NCBI GenBank assembly: GCA_024644425.1
Contig: JAHELA010000021.1
Location: forward strand, 9,933-15,849
Source: Nitrosomonadaceae bacterium
GTDB taxonomy: Bacteria > Pseudomonadota > Gammaproteobacteria > Burkholderiales > Nitrosomonadaceae
DNA length: 5,917 bases
Reading direction: 5' to 3'
Shown piece after piece: positions 1 through 5,762 of this stretch; position 1 is the first letter of the stretch; every line of letters begins with the position of its first letter. The translations under genes and the position numbers were made by a program. The notes under the pieces are model-generated. The model ran no database searches. It was not told where the DNA came from and worked only from the letters and a program-made list of their open reading frames with translations.

Positions 1-187
1 CCTCAACGACAGCATCAATTGCTAAGTAATCGTGCGAAGTAATATTCCATGCTCTGGAATCAAACACGTGCAGAGCTTTCAGTTCTGCTTTGTAATTTTT
101 AGCCAATAGAAGAGCATGGGAGCTGGCTTCCTTAGAGGTATCTGAAAAATCAGTAGCTAAGATAATCTTTTTGATGGAGACTTCCAT
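1..187 (-). CDS. Universal stress protein (UspA family), N-terminal part
   Basis: This is the first 62 codons of a gene that leaves the window at its left edge. The protein opens MEVSIKKIILATDFSDTSKE, the standard first beta-strand of the UspA fold with Asp13 at the end of the strand, followed by a helix (about residues 19-31) and a second strand, KALHVFD (about 38-44). In ATP-binding members of the family the equivalent Asp contacts adenine. The glycine-rich nucleotide loop that would show whether this one binds ATP lies outside the window. The start is supported by a good ribosome binding site, AAGGGA at 200-195 on the minus strand, seven bases before the ATG. Universal stress proteins are cytoplasmic and usually induced by starvation or redox stress. 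It is transcribed away from hemA, so the two share the upstream region. Family assignment is secure; the role of this paralogue is unknown. Confidence 0.85.
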   Translation of the reverse strand, partial: MEVSIKKIILATDFSDTSKEASSHALLLAKNYKAELKALHVFDSRAWNITSHDYLAIDAVVE

Positions 188-422
188 TGGTGTTTCCCTT
201 ATTTATGTCAAGTTCTTCTAATATTGGTTAGCCCATTCAATACCCTTACTCGGACTTATCATTTCTTGTAGATAACTTATATACAATAGTGTACAAGGTA
301 TGAAATAACAATAGACGCTCATAGACTTTTTTCTGAAAAAATTTTTCGCGGAAACTTTGAAAATGAAAACCTTTTTCTATGAAAGTTTATATAGTGCCTC
401 TAATTCGGGGTAGAATCGATTA

Positions 423-449
423 AATTCTAGTACCAGTCGTACTAGAATT
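423..449. repeat. Perfect 11-bp inverted repeat, hairpin or operator upstream of hemA
   Basis: AATTCTAGTAC at 423-433 is the exact reverse complement of GTACTAGAATT at 439-449, separated by the five bases CAGTC. On the plus strand it is followed by a pyrimidine-rich stretch with a four-T run (about 450-465), which makes it a weak terminator or attenuator-like element. The stem has only three G-C pairs, so an operator for a dimeric repressor in this divergent promoter region is equally possible. A second, mutually exclusive pairing exists: TAGAAT at 411-416 with ATTCTA at 424-429. The inverted repeat itself is certain; its function is not. Confidence 0.6.
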
Positions 450-514
450 CTCTCATTTTCTTCTCAATAGCACGTATAGGTTATTTATGGATAGTATTCA
501 AGCTCTTGAAACAC

Positions 515-520
515 TATAAT
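515..520 (+). promoter_or_regulatory. Candidate -10 box for hemA
   Basis: An exact TATAAT lies 54 bases upstream of the hemA start and would give a leader of roughly 45-50 bases. No good -35 box is present at 16-18 bases (the sequence there is close to TAGTAT), so it would need an activator or could be chance in AT-rich DNA. It also overlaps the end of the 10-codon open frame at 487-519. Confidence 0.3.
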
Positions 521-574
521 TAGAAGATTTTCATATTCTTTACAGCATACAGCACGTTGCTTACATAACTACCT

Positions 575-1828
575 ATGGAATTATTGGCCTTCGGTATAAA
601 CCATCAAACTGCGCCCCTAGATGTTCGCGAACAAGTTGTATTCCCAGAAGATGCAATGGAACATGCTTTGCACGACCTGATAGGCCACCATCCAGTGAAA
701 GAAGCAGCGATTGTCTCAACATGTAATCGTACTGAAGTCTACTGCAGCACCGACAAACCAGATGCCACAACACTTTGGCTAGCAGACTTTCATCAGATAC
801 AAGCACAAGAATTAGAGCCCTATCTATATCGACTTCCGCGAGAACATGCAGTAAAACATGCTTTTAGGGTTGCAAGTGGATTAGACTCTATGGTCTTGGG
901 GGAACCACAAATACTCGGCCAATTGAAAGATGCAGTTAAATCTGCAGAACATGCGGGTACGCTTGGTATGCTGTTACACAAACTGTTTCAGCGTACATTT
1001 TTTGTTGCTAAAGAAGTCCGCACATCCACAGAAATTGGCGCAAATTCTGTTTCTATGGCTGCAGCTGCCACACAACTAGCGGAAAGGATATTCGGTAATA
1101 TCAGTGAGCAAAACATTCTTTTCATTGGAGCAGGTGAAATGATCGAATTATGTGCCAATCACTTTGCTGCGCGTCACCCAAAACAGCTCACTGTCGCAAA
1201 TCGTACTATCGAACGCGCACAAACTCTAGCAAATCGTTTTAACGCGCAGACAATAACATTAAATGAACTTCCAGAACAATTAGCTTTTCATGACATCGTT
1301 GTGACCTGTACCGCAAGCCCGCTACCTATACTTGGAAAAGGTATGGTAGAGCGTGCTATTAAAGCACGAAAACATCGCCCAATTTTTATGGTGGATCTAG
1401 CTGTACCACGTGATGTTGAACAAGAAGTAGTAGAATTAGATGATGCGTTTCTTTATACAGTAGACGACCTTGCTGATATTGTCCAAGAAGGGCTAGACTT
1501 ACGCCAAGGTGCGGTTGCCCAAGCCGAAGCTATCATTGATTCAAACGTAATTAATTTTATGCACTGGCTAGAATCTCGAGAACTGGTTCCTACCATACGT
1601 GCATTACGTAACCAAGCTGAAGATTACCGCCGTCATGAGCTTGAAAGAGCTATCAAACTTTTGGCAAAAGGTGGCGATCCAAAGAAAGTTATGGAGTCGC
1701 TGAGTAATAGCCTCACCAAAAAATTTTTACATACTCCTTCCGATGTTCTAAATCACGCTTCTGCAGATGAGCGAGATGCCTTAGTCGAATTAGTAAACCG
1801 ACTTTACCAACTTGATCGTTTAGAATGA
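575..1828 (+). CDS. hemA: Glutamyl-tRNA reductase
   Basis: HemA reduces the glutamate carried on tRNA-Glu to glutamate-1-semialdehyde with NADPH, the first committed step of C5 tetrapyrrole (heme) synthesis in the cytoplasm. The 417-residue length is normal for the family. The N-terminal catalytic domain begins ELLAFGINHQTAPLDVRE and contains the nucleophile Cys50 in STCNRTEVY. His95 and the signature GLDSMVLGEPQILGQ (102-116) follow. The NADPH domain shows the Rossmann motif FIGAGEM (183-189) and AVPRDVE further on. The helical dimerisation domain occupies roughly the last 100 residues. The start is fixed by conservation of the first residues, although no Shine-Dalgarno sequence is visible before it. 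The stop overlaps the prfA start as ATGA, indicating translational coupling. Nothing essential is missing. Confidence 0.98.
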   Translation: MELLAFGINHQTAPLDVREQVVFPEDAMEHALHDLIGHHPVKEAAIVSTCNRTEVYCSTDKPDATTLWLADFHQIQAQELEPYLYRLPREHAVKHAFRVASGLDSMVLGEPQILGQLKDAVKSAEHAGTLGMLLHKLFQRTFFVAKEVRTSTEIGANSVSMAAAATQLAERIFGNISEQNILFIGAGEMIELCANHFAARHPKQLTVANRTIERAQTLANRFNAQTITLNELPEQLAFHDIVVTCTASPLPILGKGMVERAIKARKHRPIFMVDLAVPRDVEQEVVELDDAFLYTVDDLADIVQEGLDLRQGAVAQAEAIIDSNVINFMHWLESRELVPTIRALRNQAEDYRRHELERAIKLLAKGGDPKKVMESLSNSLTKKFLHTPSDVLNHASADERDALVELVNRLYQLDRLE

Positions 1829-2901
1829 ATAAGGGTATTACTACCAAACTTATACAGTTGAGCTCACGCCTAGAAGAATTAAATAACCTGCTGAGCAGCG
1901 AGAACATAACTTCTAATCTTGATAACTACCGAAAACTTACCCGTGAACGCGCAGAAATTTTACCAGTAGTTGAGCTATACCACGCTTACCAACAAAGCGA
2001 ACACGATATTCAGACCGCACAGGAAATGAGTTCTGATGTTGAAATGCGTGAATTTGCTGATGCTGAAATAAAAAACGGTAAAGAAAAACTTGCACAAATC
2101 GAATTGGAATTACAGAGGCTGTTACTACCTAAGGATCCAAATGACGAAAATAATATTTTTCTAGAAATTCGTGCAGGTACGGGTGGAGATGAATCAGCAT
2201 TATTTGCTGGTGATTTGTTTCGTATGTATACACGTTTTGCAGAACGTCACCGTTGGCAAGTAGAAATTATTTCGCAAAGCCCATCTGAAGTGGGTGGATA
2301 TAAAGAAATTATTGCTAAGATCACCGGTCATGGTGCGTACTCTAAACTTAAGTTCGAATCAGGTGGTCATAGGGTGCAACGTGTTCCATCTACAGAGACC
2401 CAGGGACGTATTCATACTTCTGCTTGCACGGTTGCCATAATGCCAGAAGCGGATGAGATCTCCGATACAATATTAAACCCATCCGAATTGAGAATTGATA
2501 CTTATCGTGCTTCTGGCGCTGGAGGTCAACATATAAACAAAACTGATTCTGCTGTACGAATTACCCATCTTCCCACTAATATCGTGGTCGAGTGCCAAGA
2601 CGGACGCTCACAACATAAAAATAAAGCCCAAGCAATGAGCGTTCTAGCTGCCCGAATACGTGATAAACAAATGCATGAACAACAAGCTATGCAGGCTGCC
2701 ACCCGTAAGTTACTAATTGGTAGTGGTGACCGCTCAGAACGTATCCGAACTTATAACTTCCCTCAAGGACGCATATCCGATCACCGAATCAACCTAACGC
2801 TCTATAAAATTGATCAAATCATGGATGGCGACCTAGATGACCTATGTTCTAAACTTTTATCTGAGCATCAAGCAGAACAACTAGCAGCAATGGGCGAATA
2901 A
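1825..2901 (+). CDS. prfA: Peptide chain release factor 1
   Basis: RF1 recognises UAA and UAG stop codons in the ribosomal A site and triggers release of the finished protein. The 358-residue length is typical. Domain order is normal: a charged helical N-terminal domain (about 1-100), the core domain beginning FLEIRAGTGGDESALFAGD (112-130), the stop-codon recognition tripeptide Pro-Ser-Thr at 188-190 (PxT class, diagnostic of RF1 rather than RF2) followed by QGRIHTSA, and the catalytic GGQ at 233-235 in SGAGGQHINKTDSAVRITH. Gln235 is the residue methylated by PrmC, which is encoded next. The ATG lies inside the hemA stop (ATGA) and has no Shine-Dalgarno of its own, so translation probably depends on ribosomes finishing hemA. 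No sign of the programmed frameshift seen in RF2 genes. Confidence 0.98.
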   Translation: MNKGITTKLIQLSSRLEELNNLLSSENITSNLDNYRKLTRERAEILPVVELYHAYQQSEHDIQTAQEMSSDVEMREFADAEIKNGKEKLAQIELELQRLLLPKDPNDENNIFLEIRAGTGGDESALFAGDLFRMYTRFAERHRWQVEIISQSPSEVGGYKEIIAKITGHGAYSKLKFESGGHRVQRVPSTETQGRIHTSACTVAIMPEADEISDTILNPSELRIDTYRASGAGGQHINKTDSAVRITHLPTNIVVECQDGRSQHKNKAQAMSVLAARIRDKQMHEQQAMQAATRKLLIGSGDRSERIRTYNFPQGRISDHRINLTLYKIDQIMDGDLDDLCSKLLSEHQAEQLAAMGE

Positions 2902-2974
2902 AGAATAATACTCTAGATATTACAGATTATTTTTGCTACAAACCGAGGTATACTGGTTTAACTAACATCCTTAA

Positions 2975-3826
2975 ATGATTTCTAAAGTACTACACATCAC
3001 GATAGCACAAGCCCTAAGCAATGCACGTGATTACATAGCCTATACTGAAGCGCGAATATTGTTGCAGACTACCCTTATGGTAGATCATGCATATCTCATT
3101 GCCAATTCTGATCAAAATCTCATTTCAAAACAAATTTATAATTTTTGGTCGCTAGTTCAGCGGCGCACAAATGGTGAACCAATTGCCTATATTATTGGTG
3201 AGCAGGAATTCTACAGTATGAAATTAAAGGTGAAGCCTGCAGTACTGATTCCTCGTCCTGAAACGGAATTATTGGTAGATTTAGCATTAGAGAGAATTCC
3301 TTTAGACCTCCCTTGTAAAATTCTAGACCTTGGAACTGGCAGCGGGGCAATTGCAATAGCTATCGCTAAACATCGCCCACTAGCTGAAGTCACAGCTGTA
3401 GACTATTCAGATGATGCGATAGCCATTGCCCAAAAAAATGTAGAGCATCTTAATGTAAATAACGTACGTATTATTGCAAGTAATTGGTTTAAAGAACTTT
3501 CTAATGAAAAATTTAACTATATAGTGTCTAATCCACCCTATGTCGCCACCAATGATCCGCATCTAAATCAAGGAGATTTGCGTCATGAGCCACAATTGGC
3601 GCTGGTTGCAGGCTCAAACGGATTGGATTGTATTCGCCTCATTATAACTTCAGCTGTCCCCCATCTCGCAGTTGATGGCTGGTTGCTGCTTGAACATGGC
3701 TACGATCAAGCAGAGAAGAGCCAACAATTACTTAGAAAGATAGGCTTTAGTAAAATCTTTTCATGCCCTGATTTAGCAGGCATAATAAGAGTCAGTGGCG
3801 GACGACGCGAAAAATTTTTACAATAA
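2975..3826 (+). CDS. prmC: Release factor glutamine N5-methyltransferase
   Basis: PrmC transfers a methyl group from S-adenosylmethionine to the side-chain nitrogen of the GGQ glutamine in release factors, raising termination efficiency. The 283-residue protein has a helical N-terminal substrate domain (about 1-75), the linker motif PRPETE (93-98), the SAM-binding glycine loop DLGTGSG (118-124), an acidic ribose-binding position at Asp143 (AVDYS), and the NPPY catalytic motif at 186-189 that holds the target amide. RHEP (203-206) is also family-typical. It is separated from prfA by 73 bases and no Shine-Dalgarno sits at a useful distance. A GAGG at 2945-2948 is too far upstream and lies in the loop of a small inverted repeat (2940-2944 with 2955-2959). 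The NPPY-containing relative PrmB is less likely because of the prfA neighbour and overall motif set. Confidence 0.96.
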   Translation: MISKVLHITIAQALSNARDYIAYTEARILLQTTLMVDHAYLIANSDQNLISKQIYNFWSLVQRRTNGEPIAYIIGEQEFYSMKLKVKPAVLIPRPETELLVDLALERIPLDLPCKILDLGTGSGAIAIAIAKHRPLAEVTAVDYSDDAIAIAQKNVEHLNVNNVRIIASNWFKELSNEKFNYIVSNPPYVATNDPHLNQGDLRHEPQLALVAGSNGLDCIRLIITSAVPHLAVDGWLLLEHGYDQAEKSQQLLRKIGFSKIFSCPDLAGIIRVSGGRREKFLQ

Positions 3827-3943
3827 AACTGTTAGAATACTGTAAATAGTTAATTGATTGTTTATTGAAATGAAACAGACTTTTCGAGAAACAATTCTAT
3901 CTTTTCCATAAATAGTTTTACTGATTTTTACGAGAAACCAGAG

Positions 3944-4252
3944 ATGAATACACAAGATATTATAAATGAACAGGTTACCACTAACTCAGTGGTTCTTTAT
4001 ATGAAAGGCACACCAGAATTCCCGCAATGTGGTTTCTCTGCCCATGCTATGAAAATACTCAATGCATGTGGAATAAACAATATTTTTACTGTAGATGTGC
4101 TATCTAATCCAGAAATCAGACAGGGAATAAAGGAATACTCGAACTGGCCAACTATTCCTCAACTCTATATTGATGGCAAATTCATTGGTGGCTCAGATAT
4201 CCTAACAGAAATGTACCAGAATGGAGAATTACAGAAATTGATTAAAAAATGA
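3944..4252 (+). CDS. grxD: Monothiol glutaredoxin, CGFS type (Grx4)
   Basis: This 102-residue protein is a single-domain CGFS glutaredoxin. Proteins of this class bind a [2Fe-2S] cluster between two monomers using the active-site cysteine and glutathione, and pass clusters to other proteins, often with BolA partners. Visible landmarks are Lys21 (glutathione contact), the active site CGFS at 29-32 after PEFPQ, WPTIP at 68-72 with the cis-proline, and GGSD at 82-85. The length is near the usual one for bacterial Grx4. It lies 117 bases downstream of prmC on the same strand; this gap has no clear terminator, so it may be the last gene of the operon, perhaps with an extra promoter. A weak purine-rich GAGAA about seven bases before the ATG may serve as ribosome binding site. 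Confidence 0.96.
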   Translation: MNTQDIINEQVTTNSVVLYMKGTPEFPQCGFSAHAMKILNACGINNIFTVDVLSNPEIRQGIKEYSNWPTIPQLYIDGKFIGGSDILTEMYQNGELQKLIKK

Positions 4253-4266
4253 AATTCCTTAATCAA
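4238..4266. repeat. 8-bp inverted repeat at the end of grxD
   Basis: TTGATTAA at 4238-4245 pairs exactly with TTAATCAA at 4259-4266 around a 13-base loop that contains the grxD stop codon. It sits between two convergent genes where a terminator is expected, but the stem is almost all A-T and no U-run follows on either strand. It is at best a weak transcription end or mRNA 3' structure. No better terminator is visible in the 67-base gap. Confidence 0.25.
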
Positions 4267-4319
4267 GTGAAATTATAAAAAATCAGAATGCTATAGGAGT
4301 TTTTATTTTGGGCATTGTC

Positions 4320-4739
4320 CTATTGACTGGAAGCTATAGCGATTATCCAGTATCGTGCAAATTTTCCAACTATCATGAACAACAAAACCCAGAACCAGTT
4401 AACACGAAGCCACCCTGCTGCAACACAAAGCACATCTCCAATTAGTGGCACCCATGACAACAGCAATACCGGGCTTCCATAACAACGGACCCACTCCAAT
4501 CCGCGCGCACTATCGCTATATTTTTTAAATGCTTTTTCATTCGGTAGAAACCGCCCAATAGCATACGAACTCATGCCTCCCAAAGTATTACCCAGTGAGG
4601 CAATGCCTAAAGCTGGCCAATAGAGATGAGGGTGAGCTTTTAGTATGCCGAAAAGCACCGCTTCTGAGCCACCCGGAAGTAGTGTGGCAGCTAAAAAGCT
4701 ACCCACAAACAAGGCCAGTAGACCTGATTGCTCGTCCAT
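4320..4739 (-). CDS. yqaA: YqaA-family (DedA-like) inner membrane protein
   Basis: A 139-residue hydrophobic protein resembling E. coli YqaA, a small relative of the DedA/SNARE-associated (VTT) membrane proteins. Some members of the wider superfamily move lipids such as undecaprenyl phosphate across the membrane; no function is established for the YqaA branch and I do not assign one. Sequence marks are LLPGGSEAVL (20-29), GNTLGGMSSYAIGR (50-63), SWVPLIGDVLCVAAGWLR (95-112) and GKFARY (125-130), with about four membrane segments near 8-32, 41-63, 87-110 and 115-136. The length matches the family. The start is well supported by AGGA (4750-4747 on the minus strand) seven bases before the ATG. 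It converges on grxD and diverges from the CADD-like gene. Confidence 0.88.
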   Translation of the reverse strand: MDEQSGLLALFVGSFLAATLLPGGSEAVLFGILKAHPHLYWPALGIASLGNTLGGMSSYAIGRFLPNEKAFKKYSDSARGLEWVRCYGSPVLLLSWVPLIGDVLCVAAGWLRVNWFWVLLFMIVGKFARYWIIAIASSQ

Positions 4740-4864
4740 AACATTTTCCTAATTAAAATAATTTCAAGTAGAGTGATAATAAAATACTTTTTAGTTATAA
4801 ATTATACTAACTATTGCACGCCTATACTTCTCACCTCAACGCCTGCTATTAGTCGTACTCAGGA

Positions 4865-4870
4865 TATAAT
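4865..4870 (+). promoter_or_regulatory. Candidate -10 box for the CADD-like gene
   Basis: An exact TATAAT lies 92 bases before the ATG and would give a leader of about 85 bases. The expected -35 position (around 4842-4847) reads CCTGCT, a poor match, so the call rests on the -10 box and position alone. Confidence 0.3.
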
Positions 4871-4950
4871 CTTTTCATCTATCAAAATATTACTTGGCGA
4901 TATTATTAGGTGATGATATGCTTATAAATATACCATTCCTGTTCATAATA

Positions 4951-4958
4951 AGAGGAAG
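4951..4958 (+). promoter_or_regulatory. Ribosome binding site fixing the CADD-like start
   Basis: AGAGGAAG lies just upstream of the ATG at 4963, with its AGGA core about six bases from the start codon. It is the strongest Shine-Dalgarno on the plus strand of this window and selects ATG 4963 over the in-frame ATG at 4918 and TTG at 4894, which have no comparable site. Confidence 0.75.
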
Positions 4959-4962
4959 AACT

Positions 4963-5706
4963 ATGAGAGCGGAAGTATCTTTTAAGCAAAATATTGATTC
5001 GATTATTAGATCAAAAAGTCTTCTTAAACACCCATTCTATGTTGCTTGGACTGAAGGGAAATTAACCAGGGATCAATTGCGCCAATATGCGGAACAATAT
5101 TTTCATAATGTTTTAGCAGAACCAACGTATTTAAGTGCAGTACATTTCAATACGCCTCATCTTCATACTGAAACTAATAGTGGAGATATAAGTGTACGAC
5201 AAGAAGTTTTGGAGAACCTTATTAGTGAAGAGTATGGTGATAAAAACCATCCTGCCTTGTGGAAAAATTTTGCCCTTGCTTTGGGTTCAAGTGAAAAGAG
5301 TTTGGCCAATGCAGAGGCACTACCTGGCACAACGAATTTAGTCGCAACTTTTCGGAATATATGCCTTAATCGACCGTTCTATGTAGGCCTTGCAGCCATG
5401 CATGCATTTGAATCCCAAGTTCCAGAAATTGCCGCAGTAAAAATTGATGGTCTAGCTAAGTTTTATGGGATGAATAACCCTGATAGTTATGAGTTCTTTA
5501 CAGTACATCAAGAGGCTGACATACACCATTCTCAGACCGAATGGGCATTAATTGAAAGATTTGCAGATACTCCAGTGAAAAAAGATGAGGTTATAGATGC
5601 AACTAAGGAAGCATGTAATGCGCTTTGGGAGTTTCTCGATGGAGTATATAAAAACTACTGTGCAAATCTGAATACTACCTGTGAGAAAATAAAGTCTGTA
5701 CACTAA
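4963..5706 (+). CDS. CADD-family self-sacrificing p-aminobenzoate synthase
   Basis: The 247-residue protein aligns along nearly its whole length with Chlamydia CADD (231 residues as I remember it), an all-helical TenA/PqqC-like fold with a dinuclear Fe or Fe/Mn site. CADD, and a homologue in Nitrosomonas europaea, replace PabA/PabB/PabC by making p-aminobenzoate for folate from one of the protein's own tyrosines, so each molecule probably acts once. Residues matching the CADD metal ligands Glu81, His88, Glu142, His174, Asp178 and His181 are all present: Glu89, His96, Glu150, His182, Asp186 and His189. The sacrificed Tyr27 matches Tyr26 (HPFYVAW), and the proposed amino donor Lys152 matches Lys160. 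CADD Tyr141 is Phe149 here. About eight extra residues (near 66-75) sit in a loop before the first ligand. Start ATG 4963 has a strong ribosome binding site. The gene stands alone, with no folate gene beside it. The older PqqC-like label is unlikely to be correct. Confidence 0.92.
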   Translation: MRAEVSFKQNIDSIIRSKSLLKHPFYVAWTEGKLTRDQLRQYAEQYFHNVLAEPTYLSAVHFNTPHLHTETNSGDISVRQEVLENLISEEYGDKNHPALWKNFALALGSSEKSLANAEALPGTTNLVATFRNICLNRPFYVGLAAMHAFESQVPEIAAVKIDGLAKFYGMNNPDSYEFFTVHQEADIHHSQTEWALIERFADTPVKKDEVIDATKEACNALWEFLDGVYKNYCANLNTTCEKIKSVH

Positions 5707-5762
5707 GAAAACAATTTACAAAACAAGAAGTATTAAAATCCCTTTTTGTTGAGAACTAAAGA

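Larger units (their letters stand above)
188..574. other. Divergent intergenic region between the Usp gene and hemA
   Basis: These 387 bases contain no convincing protein gene. They are AT-rich and must hold the promoters of both the minus-strand stress protein and the hemA operon. The clearest structures are a perfect 11-bp hairpin at 423-449, a shorter inverted repeat overlapping it (411-416 with 424-429), and an exact TATAAT at 515-520. Two tiny open frames with poor ribosome binding sites lie at 363-413 (16 codons, MKTFFYESLYSASNSG) and 487-519 (10 codons, MDSIQALETL). I do not call either a gene. I found no sequence that I recognise as a known riboswitch or tRNA. Confidence 0.6.
4740..4962. 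other. Divergent intergenic region between yqaA and the CADD-like gene
   Basis: This AT-rich stretch of 223 bases must carry the promoters of both neighbours. On the plus strand TATAAT occurs at 4865-4870 and TATACT at 4823-4828; on the minus strand TATAAT reads at 4806-4801. None has a convincing -35 box. No hairpin or leader gene is evident. Open codons continue upstream of the CADD-like ATG to about 4894, but they look like non-coding extension. Confidence 0.5.

Noticed and set aside
206..211. Exact -35 hexamer TTGACA on the minus strand just before the Usp gene
   Set aside because: It lies about 20 bases from the start codon; a -10 box at normal spacing would fall over the ATG, where no match exists. 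It would give no leader and overlaps the ribosome binding region.
487..519. Ten-codon open frame MDSIQALETL before hemA
   Set aside because: It is too short to separate from chance in AT-rich DNA, has only a weak AGG upstream, and overlaps the best -10 candidate for hemA.
573..806. 77-codon open frame on the minus strand inside hemA
   Set aside because: It is antisense to a strongly conserved coding region, has no recognisable protein features, and is best explained as a shadow of hemA codons.
4851..4859. AGTCGTACT shared by the hemA upstream region (435-443) and the CADD-like upstream region
   Set aside because: A single nine-base match between two intergenic regions of this size is not far from chance, and the flanks and palindromic structure are not shared.
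4728..4913. 61-codon plus-strand open frame across the yqaA start and the intergenic region
   Set aside because: It overlaps the yqaA start on the other strand, has biased low-complexity AT-driven composition, and resembles no protein I know.
4894..4962. N-terminal extension of the CADD-like gene to TTG 4894 or ATG 4918
   Set aside because: The added residues (for example MLINIPFLFIIRGRT) are unlike the CADD N-terminus, have no ribosome binding site, and would displace the strong AGAGGAAG site at 4951-4958 that serves ATG 4963.
5720..5750. AACAA/TTGTT pairing with a T-run between the CADD-like gene and glnD as a terminator
   Set aside because: The stem is five A-T-rich pairs around a loop of about 19 bases and the T-run lies before, not after, the closing arm.
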